A DNA stretch of 64,000 nucleotides from Marthasterias glacialis. Lineage: Eukaryota > Echinodermata > Asteroidea > Forcipulatida > Asteriidae. The notes below the pieces were generated by a model, which saw only the letters and a program-made list of their open reading frames with translations, did not search any database and was not told the DNA's origin. The stretch spans positions 11,528,078 to 11,592,077 of the forward strand of contig OU452231.1 of the NCBI GenBank assembly GCA_911728455.2, written 5' to 3'. This document shows, one piece after another, positions 50,801-62,760 of the stretch (position 1 is the stretch's first letter; each line of letters starts with the position of its first letter). The translations under genes and the position numbers were made by a program.

Positions 50801-52250
50801 AATAACCCCAGAAATAATGGGGCTAGAGAGAAATTTCTTGTACCTGCAGGTAGCTGCCATAGTCCTGCATCCAAATATCTGGTTTTCCACGCCAGCCAGG
50901 GCCATCTTCCGCCTTGAAAACACCAGGCAGCGGGGCTGCTCCGAATGCGCTTCAAACGCCTGTCTAATGGAACTTTTGTACACGAAGCTGTAACAGAGTG
51001 AAAACAAGACTTAGCAACGGCTCTATCTCCCAAAGTATTGGCGGGAAACTGACAAGTCTGACACTGTTGGAAAGCCCTGGTCATGGGCTTTCCGAAAATA
51101 CCGGTCTCGGGGCTGCGGGGTAAACAGGGAGGATGCCAGGGACAGCGGAGTGAGGACACCCCGAGGATGTCCAGTGCATACGGCCATGCTGTGTGTACGT
51201 CAACAATAGCCAAGGCCGGTACTTGTGTGCTGGACCGAAGCCAGCAAAAAAAAACGCCGAAATAAGAAGTCGCCAGAGCCACGGCCAATAACTCCAGAAA
51301 TAATAGGGCTAGAGAGAAATTTCTTGTACCTGCAGGTAGCTGCCTTCGTTCTGCATCCAAAAATCTGGTTTTCAACGCCAGCCAGGGCCATCTTCCGCCT
51401 TGAAAATAAAAGGGAGTGGGGCTGCTCCATATGCGCTTCAAATGCCTGTCTAATGGAACTTTTGTACACGAAGCTGTAACAGAGTGAAAACAAGACTTAG
51501 CAACGGCTCTCTCTACCAAAGTATTGGCGGGAAACTGACAAGTCTGACACTGTTGGAAAGCCCTGGTCATGGGCTTTCCGAAAATACCGGTCTCGGGGCT
51601 GCAGGGTAAACAGGGAGGATGCCAGGGACAGCGGAGTGAGGACACCCCGAGGATGTCCAGTGCATACGGCCATGCTGTGTGTACGTCAACAATAGCCAAG
51701 GCCGGTACGTGTGTGCTGGACCGAAGCCAGCAAAAAAAAACCAGCCGAAATAAGAAGTCGCCAGAGCCACGGCCAATAACTCCAGAAATAATAGGGCTAG
51801 AGAGAAATTTCTTGTACCTGCAGGTAGCTGCCATAGTCCTGCATCCAAAAACCTGGTTTTCCACGCCAGCCAGGGCCATCTTCCGCCTTGAAAATACCAG
51901 GGAGCGGGGCTGCTCCGAATGCGCTTCAAACGCCTGTCTAATGGAACTTTTGTACACGAAGCTGTAACAGAGTGAAAACAAGACTTAGCAACGGCTCTAT
52001 CTCCCAAAGTATTGGCGGGAAACTGACAAGTCTGACACTGTTGGAAAGCCCTGGTCATGGGCTTTCCAAAAATACCGGTCTCGGGGCTGCGGGGTAAACA
52101 GGGAGGATGCCAGGGACAGCGGAGTGAGGACACCCCGAGGATGTCCAGTGCATACGGCCAAGCTGTGTGTACGTCAACATTAGCCATGGCCGGTACGTGT
52201 GTGCTGGACCGAAGCCAGCAAAAAAAAACGCCGAAAAAAGAAGTCGCCGG
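47871..52250 (+). repeat. Nine-monomer block II, copy 1 (4380 bp)
   Basis: Starts are 48163 (a), 48650 (b), 49137 (c), 49623 (d), 50111 (e), 50597 (f), 51083 (c'), 51569 (d') and 52057 (e'). It is repeated at +4380. Markers are GTGTGCACGTC in a, GGCCGGCACG and GAGAAGTTTC in b, CCTTCGTTCTGC and AAATAAAAGGG in c, ACATTAGCCATGG in e, and GTGTACTAGACC in f. A four-monomer sub-block, c d e f, is followed by c' d' e', cut short by the exchange that created copy 2. Confidence 0.92.
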
Positions 52251-55200
52251 AGCCACGGCCAATAACTCCAGAAATAATAGGGCTAGAGAGAAATTTCTTG
52301 TACCTGCAGGTAGCTGCCATCGTCCTGCATCCAAAAATCTGGTTTTCAACGCCAGCCAGGGCCATCTTCCGCATTGAAAATACCAGGGAGTGGGGCTGCT
52401 CCATATGCGCTTCAAACGCCTGTCTAATGGAACTTTTGTACACGAAGCTGTAACAGAGTGAAAACAAGACTTAGCAACGGCTCTCTCTACCAAAGTATTG
52501 GCGGGAAACTGACAAGTCTGACACTGTTGGAAAGCCCTGGTCATGGGCTTTCCGAAAATACCGGTTTCGGGGCTGCAGGGTAAACAGGGAGGATGCCAGG
52601 GACAGCGGAGTGAGGACACCCCGAGGATGTCCAGTGCATACGGCCATGCTGTGTGCACGTCAACAATAGCCAAGGCCGGTACGTGTGTGCTGGACCGAAG
52701 CCAGCAAAAAAAACCAGCCGAAATAAGAAGTCGCCAGAGCCACGGCCAATAACTCCAGAAAAAATGGGGCTAGAGAGAAATTTCTTGTACCTGCAGGTAG
52801 CTGCCATAGTCCTGCATCCAAAAATCTGGTTTTCCACGCCAGCCAGGGCCATCTTCCGCCTTGAAAATACCAAGGAGCGGGGCTGCTCCGAATGCGCTTC
52901 AAACGCCTGTCTAATGGAACTTTTGTACACGAAGCTGTAACAGAGTGAAAACAAGACTTAGCAACGGCTCTATCTCCCAAAGTATTGGCGGGAAACTGAC
53001 AAGTCTGACACTGTTGGAAAGCCCTGGTCATGGGCTTTCCGAAAATACCGGTTTCGGGGCTGAGGGGTAAACAGGGAGGATGCCAGGGACAGCGGAGTGA
53101 GGACACCCCGAGGATGTCCAGTGCATACGGCCATGCTGTGTGTACGTCAACAATAGCCAAGGCCGGCACGTGTGTGCTGGACCGAAGCCAGCAAAAAAAC
53201 CCAGCCGAAATAAGAAGTCGCCAGAGCCACGGCCAATAACTCCAGAAATAATAGGGCTAGAGAGAAGTTTCTTGTACCTGCAGGTAGCTGCCATAGTCCT
53301 GCATCCAAAAATCTGGTTTTCCACGCCAGCCAGGGCCATCTTCCGCCTTGAAAATACCAGGGAGCGGGGCTGCTCCGAATGCGCTTCAAACGCCTGTCTA
53401 ATGGAACTTTTGTACACGAAGCTGTAACAGAGTGAAAACAAGACTTAGCAACGGCTCTATCTCCCAAAGTATTGGCGGGAAACTGACAAGTCTGACACTG
53501 TTGGAAAGCCCTGGTCATGGGCTTTCTGAAAATACCGGTCTCGGGGCTGAGGGGTAAACAGGGAGGATGCCAGGGACAGCGGAGTGAGGACACCCCGAGG
53601 ATGTCCAGTGCATACGGCCATGCTGTGTGTACGTCAACAATAGCCAAGGCCGGTACTTGTGTGCTGGACCGAAGCCAGCAAAAAAAAACGCCGAAATAAG
53701 AAGTCGCCAGAGCCACGGCCAATAACTCCAGAAATAATAGGGCTAGAGAGAAATTTCTTGTACCTGCAGGTAGCTGCCTTCGTTCTGCATCCAAAAATCT
53801 GGTTTTCAACGCCAGCCAGGGCCATCTTCCGCCTTGAAAATAAAAGGGAGTGGGGCTGCTCCATATGCGCTTCAAATGCCTGTCTAATGGAACTTTTGTA
53901 CACGAAGCTGTAACAGAGTGAAAACAAGACTTAGCAACGGCTCTCTCTACCAAAGTATTGGCGGGAAACTGACAAGTCTGACACTGTTGGAAAGCCCTGG
54001 TCATGGGCTTTCCGAAAATACCGGTCTCGGGGCTGCAGGGTAAACAGGGAGGATGCCAGGGACAGCGGAGTGAGGACACCCCGAGGATGTCCAGTGCATA
54101 CGGCCATGCTGTGTGTACGTCAACAATAGCCAAGGCCGGTACGTGTGTGCTGGACCGAAGCCAGCAAAAAAAAAACAGCCGAAATAAGAAGTCGCCAGAG
54201 CCACGGCCAATAACTCCAGAAATAATAGGGCTAGAGAGAAATTTCTTGTACCTGCAGGTAGCTGCCATAGTCCTGCATCCAAAAACCTGGTTTTCCACGC
54301 CAGCCAGGGCCATCTTCCGCCTTGAAAATACCAGGGAGCGGGGCTGCTCCGAATGCGCTTCAAACGCCTGTCTAATGGAACTTTTGTACACGAAGCTGTA
54401 ACAGAGTGAAAACAAGACTTAGCAACGGCTCTATCTCCCAAAGTATTGGCGGGAAACTGACAAGTCTGACACTGTTGGAAAGCCCTGGTCATGGGCTTTC
54501 CAAAAATACCGGTCTCGGGGCTGCGGGGTAAACAGGGAGGATGCCAGGGACAGCGGAGTGAGGACACCCCGAGGATGTCCAGTGCATACGGCCAAGCTGT
54601 GTGTACGTCAACATTAGCCATGGCCGGTACGTGTGTGCTGGACCGAAGCCAGCAAAAAAAAACGCCGAAAAAAGAAGTCGCCGGAGCCACGGCCAATAAC
54701 TCCAGAAATAATAGGGCTAGAGAGAAAATTCTTGTACCTGCAGGTAGCTGCCATCGTCCTGCATCCAAAAATCTGGTTTTCCACGCCAGCCAGGGCCATC
54801 TTCCGCCTTGAAAATACCAGGGAGCGGGGCTGCTCCGAATGCGCTTCAAACGCCTGTCTAATGGAACTTTTGTACACGAAGCTGTAACAGAGTGAAAACA
54901 AGACTTAGCAACGGCTGTATCTCCCAAAGTATTGGCGGGAAACTGACAAGTCTGACACTGTTGGAAAGCCCTGGTCATGGGCTTTCCGAAAATACCGGTT
55001 TCGGGGCTGCGGGGTAAACAGGGAGGATGCCAGGGACAGCGGAGTGAGGACACCCCGAGGATGTCCAGTGCATACGGCCTTGCTGTGTGTACGTCAACAA
55101 TAGCCAAGGCCGGTACTTGTGTACTAGACCGAAGCCAGCAAAAAAAAACGCCGAAATAAGAAGTCGCCAGAGCCACGGCCAATAACCCCAGAAATAATGG

Positions 55201-56630
55201 GGCTAGAGAGAAATTTCTTGTACCTGCAGGTAGCTGCCATAGTCCTGCATCCAAATATCTGGTTTTCCACGCCAGCCAGGGCCATCTTCCGCCTTGAAAA
55301 CACCAGGCAGCGGGGCTGCTCCGAATGCGCTTCAAACGCCTGTCTAATGGAACTTTTGTACACGAAGCTGTAACAGAGTGAAAACAAGACTTAGCAACGG
55401 CTCTATCTCCCAAAGTATTGGCGGGAAACTGACAAGTCTGACACTGTTGGAAAGCCCTGGTCATGGGCTTTCCGAAAATACCGGTCTCGGGGCTGCGGGG
55501 TAAACAGGGAGGATGCCAGGGACAGCGGAGTGAGGACACCCCGAGGATGTCCAGTGCATACGGCCATGCTGTGTGTACGTCAACAATAGCCAAGGCCGGT
55601 ACTTGTGTGCTGGACCGAAGCCAGCAAAAAAAAACGCCGAAATAAGAAGTCGCCAGAGCCACGGCCAATAACTCCAGAAATAATAGGGCTAGAGAGAAAT
55701 TTCTTGTACCTGCAGGTAGCTGCCTTCGTTCTGCATCCAAAAATCTGGTTTTCAACGCCAGCCAGGGCCATCTTCCGCCTTGAAAATAAAAGGGAGTGGG
55801 GCTGCTCCATATGCGCTTCAAATGCCTGTCTAATGGAACTTTTGTACACGAAGCTGTAACAGAGTGAAAACAAGACTTAGCAACGGCTCTCTCTACCAAA
55901 GTATTGGCGGGAAACTGACAAGTCTGACACTGTTGGAAAGCCCTGGTCATGGGCTTTCCGAAAATACCGGTCTCGGGGCTGCAGGGTAAACAGGGAGGAT
56001 GCCAGGGACAGCGGAGTGAGGACACCCCGAGGATGTCCAGTGCATACGGCCATGCTGTGTGTACGTCAACAATAGCCAAGGCCGGTACGTGTGTGCTGGA
56101 CCGAAGCCAGCAAAAAAAAACCAGCCGAAATAAGAAGTCGCCAGAGCCACGGCCAATAACTCCAGAAATAATAGGGCTAGAGAGAAATTTCTTGTACCTG
56201 CAGGTAGCTGCCATAGTCCTGCATCCAAAAACCTGGTTTTCCACGCCAGCCAGGGCCATCTTCCGCCTTGAAAATACCAGGGAGCGGGGCTGCTCCGAAT
56301 GCGCTTCAAACGCCTGTCTAATGGAACTTTTGTACACGAAGCTGTAACAGAGTGAAAACAAGACTTAGCAACGGCTCTATCTCCCAAAGTATTGGCGGGA
56401 AACTGACAAGTCTGACACTGTTGGAAAGCCCTGGTCATGGGCTTTCCAAAAATACCGGTCTCGGGGCTGCGGGGTAAACAGGGAGGATGCCAGGGACAGC
56501 GGAGTGAGGACACCCCGAGGATGTCCAGTGCATACGGCCAAGCTGTGTGTACGTCAACATTAGCCATGGCCGGTACGTGTGTGCTGGACCGAAGCCAGCA
56601 AAAAAAAACGCCGAAAAAAGAAGTCGCCGG
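52251..56630 (+). repeat. Nine-monomer block II, copy 2 (4380 bp)
   Basis: Starts are 52543, 53030, 53517, 54003, 54491, 54977, 55463, 55949 and 56437. One substitution relative to copy 1 was noticed (53200 C where 48820 is A). The junction monomer (52057-52542) matches the e type (50111) up to GTCGCCGG at 52250. From 52294 (GAGAAATTTC) onward it matches the monomer starting at 47677, including the rare CGCATTGAAAATACC and CTCCATATGC. The exchange is therefore within 52251-52293. Confidence 0.92.
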
Positions 56631-57408
56631 AGCCACGGCCAATAACTCCAGAAATAATAGGGCTAGAGAGAAAATTCTTGTACCTGCAGGTAGCTGCCAT
56701 CGTCCTGCATCCAAAAATCTGGTTTTCCACGCCAGCCAGGGCCATCTTCCGCCTTGAAAATACCAGGGAGCGGGGCTGCTCCGAATGCGCTTCAAACGCC
56801 TGTCTAATGGAACTTTTGTACACGAAGCTGTAACAGAGTGAAAACAAGACTTAGCAACGGCTGTATCTCCCAAAGTATTGGCGGGAAACTGACAAGTCTG
56901 ACACTGTTGGAAAGCCCTGGTCATGGGCTTTCCGAAAATACCGGTTTCGGGGCTGCGGGGTAAACAGGGAGGATGCCAGGGACAGCGGAGTGAGGACACC
57001 CCGAGGATGTCCAGTGCATACGGCCTTGCTGTGTGTACGTCAACAATAGCCAAGGCCGGTACTTGTGTACTAGACCGAAGCCAGCAAAAAAAAACGCCGA
57101 AATAAGAAGTCGCCAGAGCCACGGCCAATAACCCCAGAAATAATGGGGCTAGAGAGAAATTTCTTGTACCTGCAGGTAGCTGCCATAGTCCTGCATCCAA
57201 ATATCTGGTTTTCCACGCCAGCCAGGGCCATCTTCCGCCTTGAAAACACCAGGCAGCGGGGCTGCTCCGAATGCGCTTCAAACGCCTGTCTAATGGAACT
57301 TTTGTACACGAAGCTGTAACAGAGTGAAAACAAGACTTAGCAACGGCTCTATCTCCCAAAGTATTGGCGGGAAACTGACAAGTCTGACACTGTTGGAAAG
57401 CCCTGGTC
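53517..57408 (+). repeat. Nested four-monomer repeat (2 x 1946 bp)
   Basis: 53517, 54003, 54491, 54977 (c d e f) are followed by 55463, 55949, 56437, 56923 (c' d' e'' f) at an offset of 1946 bp. c and c' share CCTTCGTTCTGC and AAATAAAAGGG, e and e'' ACATTAGCCATGG, f and f GTGTACTAGACC. The d copies differ in their A-run (AACAGCC versus ACCAGCC). The equivalent second round in block II copy 1 (51083-52250) is truncated. Confidence 0.88.
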
Positions 57409-60400
57409 ATGGGCTTTCCGAAAATACCGGTCTCGGGGCTGCGGGGTAAACAGGGAGGATGCCAGGGACAGCGGAGTGAGGACACCCCGAGGATGTCCAG
57501 TGCATACGGCCATGCTGTGTGTACGTCAACAATAGCCAAGGCCGGTACGTGTGTGCTGGACCGAAGCCAACAAAAAAAACCAGCCGAAATAAAAAGTCGC
57601 CAGAGCCACGGCCAATAACTCCAGAAATAATAGGGTTAGAGAGAAATTTCTTGTACCTGCAGGTAGCTGCCATAGTCCTGCATCCAAAAACCTGGTTTTC
57701 CACGCCAGCCAGGGCCATCTTCCGCCTTGAAAATACCAGGGAGCGGGGCTGCTCCGAATGCGCTTCAAACGCCTGTCTAATGGAACTTTTGTACACGAAG
57801 CTGTAACAGAGTGAAAACAAGACTTAGCAACGGCTCTATCTCCCAAAGTATTGGCGGGAAACTGACAAGTCTGACACTGTTGGAAAGCCCTGGTCATGGG
57901 CTTTCCAAAAATACCGGTCTCGGGGCTGCGGGGTAAACAGGGAGGATGCCAGGGACAGCGGAGTGAGGACACCCCGAGGATGTCCAGTGCATACGGCCAT
58001 GCTGTGTGTACGTCAACAATAGCCAAGGCCGGTACTTGTGTGCTGGACCGAAGCCAGCAAAAAAAACCGCCGAAATAAGAAGTCGCCAGAGCCACGGCCA
58101 ATAACTCCAGAAATAATAGGGCTAGAGAGAAATTTCTTGTACCTGCAGGTAGCTGCCATCGTTCTGCATCCAAAAATCTGGTTTTCAACGCCAGCCAGGG
58201 CCATCTTCCGCCTTGAAAATACCAAGGAGTGGGGCTGCTCCATATGCGCTTCAAACGCCTGTCTAATGGAACTTTTGTACACGAAGCTGTAACAGAGTGA
58301 AAACAAGACTTAGCAACGGCTCTCTCTACCAAAGTATTGGCGGGAAACTGACAAGTCTGACACTGTTTGAAAGCCCTGGTCATGGGCTTTCCGAAAATAC
58401 CGGTCTCGGGGCTGCAGGGTAAACGGGGAGGATGCCAGGGACAGCGGAGTGAGGACACCCCGAGGATGTCCAGTGCATACGGCCATGCTGTGTGTACGTC
58501 AACAATAGCCAAGGCCGGTACGTGTGTGCTGGACCAAAGCCAGCAAAAAAAACCAGCCGAAATAAGAAGTCGCCAGAGCCACGGCCAATAACTCCAGAAA
58601 TAATAGGGCTAGAGAGAAATGTCTTGTACCTGCAGGTAGCTGCCATAGTCCTGCATCCAAAAATCTGGTTTTCCACGCCAGCCAGGGCCATCTTCCGCCT
58701 TGAAAAGACCAAGGAGCGGGGCTGCTCCGAATGCGCTTCAAACGCCTGTCTAATGGAACTTTTGTACACGAAGCTGTAACAGAGTGAAAACAAGACTTAG
58801 CAACGGCTCTATCTCCCAAAGTATTGGCGGGAAACTGACAAGTCTGACACTGTTGGAAAGCCCTGGTCATGGGCTTTCCGAAAATATCGGTCTCGGGGCT
58901 GCAGGATACAGGGAGGATGCCAGGGACAGCGGAGTGAGGACACCCCGAGGATGTCCAGTGCATACGGCCATGCTGTGTGTACGTCAACAATAGCCAAGGC
59001 CGGTACGTGTGTGCTGGACCAAAGCCAGCAAAAAAAACCGCCGAAATAAGAAGTCGCCAGAGCTACGGCCAATAACTCCAGAAATAATGGGGCTTGAGAG
59101 AAATTTCTTGTACCTGCAGGTAGCTGCCATAGTCCTGCATCCACAAATCTGGTTTTCCACGCCAGCCAGGGCCATCTTCCGCCTTGAAAATACCAGGGAG
59201 CGGGGCTGCTCCGAATGCGCTTCAAACGCCTGTCTAATGGAACTTTTGTACACGAAGCTGTAACAGAGTGAAAACAAGACTTAGCAACGGCTCTATCTCC
59301 CACAGTATTGGCGGGAAACTGACAAGTCTGACACTGTTGGAAAGCCCTGGTCATGGGCTTTCCGAAAATACCGGTTTCGGGGCTGCGGGGTAAACAGGGA
59401 GGATGCCAGGGACAGCGGAGTGAGGACACCCCGATGATGTCCAGTGCATACGGCCATGCTCTGTGTACGTCAACAATAGCCAAGGCCGGTACGTGTGTGC
59501 TGGACCGAAGCCAGCAAAAAAAAACCAGCCGAAATAAGAAGTCGCCAGAGCCACGGCCAATAACTCCAGAAATAATGGGGCTAGAGAGAAATTTCTTGTA
59601 CCTGCAGGTAGCTGCCATAGTCCTGCATCCAAAAATCTGGTTTTCCACGCCAGCCAGGGCCATCTTCCGCCTTGAAAACACCAGGGAGCGGGGCTGCTCC
59701 GAATGCGCTTCAAACGCCTGTCTAATGGAACTTTTGTACACGAAGCTGTAACAGAGTGAAAACAAGACTTAGCAACGGCTCTATCTCCCAAAGTATTGGC
59801 GGGAAACTGACAAGTCTGACACAGTTGGAAAGCCCTGGTCATGGGCTTTCCGAAAATACCGGTCTCGGGGCTGCGGGGTAAACAGGGAGGATGCCAGGGA
59901 CAGCGGAGTGAGGACACCCCGATGATGTCCAGTGCATACGGCCATGCTGTGTGTACGTCAACAATAGCCACGGCCGGTACGTGTGTGCTGGACCGAAGCC
60001 CGCAAAAAAAACCGCCGAAATAAGAAGTCGCCAGAGCTACGGCCAATAACTCCAGAAATAATGGGGCTAGAGAGAAATTTCTTGTACCTGCAGGTAGCTG
60101 CCATAGTCCTGCATCCAAAAATCTGGTTTTCCACGCCAGCCAGGGCCATCTTCCGCCTTGAAAATACCAGGGAGCGGGGCTGCTCCGAATGCGCTTCAAA
60201 CGCCTGTCTAATGGAACTTTTGTACACGAACCTGTAACAGAGTGAAAACAAGACTTAGCAACGGCTCTATCTACCAAAGTATTGGCGGGAAACTGACAAG
60301 TCTGACACTGTTGGAAAGCCCTGGCCATGGGCTTTCCGAAAATACCGGTTTCGGGGCTGCGGGGTAAACAGGGAGGATGCCAGGGACAGCGGAGTGAGGA

Positions 60401-62760
60401 CACCCCGAGGATGTCCAGTGCATACGGCCATGCTGTGTGTACGTCAACAATAGCCAAGGCCGGTACGTGTGTGCTGGACCGAAGCCAGCAAACAAACAAA
60501 AACGCCGAAAACAGATGTCGCCAGAGCCACGGCCAATAACTCCAGAAATAATGGGGCTAGAGAGAAATTTCTTGTACCTGCAGGTAGCTGCCATAGTCCT
60601 GCATCCACAAATCTGGTTTCCACGCCAGCCAGGGCCATCTTCCGCCTTGAAAATACCAGGGAGCGGGGCTGCGCCGAATGCGCTTCAAACGCCTGTCTAA
60701 TGGAACTTTTGTACACGAAGCTGTAACAGAGTGAAAACAAGACTTAGCAACGGCTCTATCTACCAAAGTATTGGCGGGAAACTGACAAGTCTGACACTGT
60801 TGGAAAGCCCTGGCCATGGGCTTTCCGAAAATACCGGTCTCGGGGCTGCGGGGTAAACAGGGAGGATGCCAGGGACAGCGGAGTGAGGACACCCCGAGGA
60901 TGTCCAGTGCATACGGCCATGCTGTGTGTACGTCAACAATAGCCAAGGCCGGTACGTGTGTGCTGGACCGAAGCCAGCAAAAAAAACCGCAGAAATAAGA
61001 AGTCGCCAGAGCCACGGCCAATAACTCCAGAAATAATGGGGCTAGAGAGAAATTTATTGTACCTGCAGGTAGCTGCCATAGTCCTGCATCCAAAAATCTG
61101 GTTTTCCACGCCAGCAAGTGCCATCTTCCGCCTTGAAAACACCAGGGAGCGGGGCTGCTCCGAATGCGCTTCAAACGCCTGTCTAATGGAACTTTTGTAC
61201 ACGAAGCTGTAACAGAGTGAAAACAAGACTTAGCAACGGCTCTATCTCCCAAAGTATTGGCGGGAAACTGACAAGTCTGACACAGTTGGAAAGCCCTGGT
61301 CATGGGCTTTCTGAAAATACCGGTCTTGGGGCTGAGGGGTAAACAGGGAGGATGCCAGGGACAGCGGAGTGAGGACACCCCGAGGATGTCCAGTGCATAC
61401 GGCCATGCTGTGTGTACGTCAACAATAGCCAAGGCCGGTACTTGTGTGCTGGACCGAAGCCAGCAAAAAAAAACGCCGAAATAAGAAGTCGCCAGAGCCA
61501 CGGCCAATAACTCCAGAAATAATGGGCTAGGGAGAAATTTCTTGTACCTGCAGGTAGCTGCCATAGTCCTGCATCCAAAAATCTGGTTTCCACGCCAGCC
61601 AGGGCCATCTTCCGCCTTGAAAATACCAGGGAGCGGGGCTGCGCCGAATGCGCTTCAAACGCCTGTCTAATGGAACTTTTGTACACGAAGCTGTAACAGA
61701 GTGAAAACAAGACTTCGCAACGGCTCTATCTACCAAAGTATTGGCGGGAAACTGACAAGTCTGACACTGTTGGAAAGCCCTGGCCATGGGCTTTCCGAAA
61801 ATACCGGTCTCAGGGGCTGCAGGGTAAACAGGGAGGATGCCAGGGACAGCGGAGTGAGGACACCCCGAGGATGTCCAGTGCATACGGCCATGCTGTGTGT
61901 ACGTCAACAATAGCCAAGGCCGGTACGTGTGTGCTGGACCGAAGCCAGCAAAAAAAAACAGCCGAAATAAGAAGTCGCCAGAGCCACGGCCAATAACTCC
62001 AGAAATAATGGGGCTAGAGAGAAATTTCTTGTTCCTGCAGGTAGCTGCCATAGTCCTGCATCCAAAAATCTGGTTTTCCACGCCAGCCAGGGCCATCTTC
62101 CGCCTTGAAAATACCAGGGAGCGGGGCTGCTCCATATGCGCTTCAAACGCCTGTCTAATGGAACTTTTGTACACGAAGCTGTAACAGAGTGAAAACAAGA
62201 CTTAGCAACGGCTCTATCTCCCAAAGTATTGGCGGGAAACTGACAAGTCTGACACAGTTGGAAAGCCCTGGTCATGGGCTTTCTGAAAATACCGGTCTTG
62301 GGGCTGAGGGGAAAACAGGGAGGATGCCAGGGACAGCGGAGTGAGGACACCCCGAGGATGTCCAGTACATACGGCCATGCTGTGTGTACGTCAACAATAG
62401 CCAAGACCGGTACGTGTGTGCTGGACCGAAGCCAGCAAAAAAAAACAGCCGAAATAAGAAGTCGCCAGAGCCACGGCCAATAACTCCAGAAATAATGGGG
62501 CTAGAGAGAAATTTCTTGTACCTGCAGGTAGCTGCCATAGTCCTGCATCCAAAAATCTGGTTTTCCACGCCAGCCAGGGCCATCTTCCGCCTTGAAAATA
62601 CCAGGGAGCGGGGCTGCTCCGAATGCGCTTCAAACGCCTGTCTAATGGAACTTTTGTACACGAAGCTGTAACAGAGTGAAAACAAGACTTAGCAACGGCT
62701 CTATCTCCCAAAGTATTGGCGGGAAACTGACAAGTCTGACACAGTTGGAAAGCCCTGGTC
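56631..62760 (+). repeat. Diverged right-hand segment
   Basis: Starts are 56923, 57409, 57896, 58382, 58869, 59353, 59841, 60327, 60816, 61302, 61786 and 62274. It has more private variants than elsewhere: GGATACAGG deletion at 58908-58916, CATGCTCTGTG near 59458, AGCTACGGCC at about 59060 and 60034 (linking 58869 with 59841), GGCCATGGGC at 60327, 60816 and 61786, and CTGGTTTCCACG plus CTGCGCCGAATG in both 60327 and 61302. The 60327 monomer has a disrupted A-run (AAACAAACAAAAACG) and ACAGATGTCGCC. Confidence 0.82.

Noticed and set aside
49621-51981. 786-codon minus-strand open frame as a protein-coding gene
   Set aside because: It is a tandem translation of the satellite unit, open only because the local monomers are 486 bp. 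It has no start context, intron or codon evidence, its variants change residues freely, and overlapping frames on both strands are open as well.
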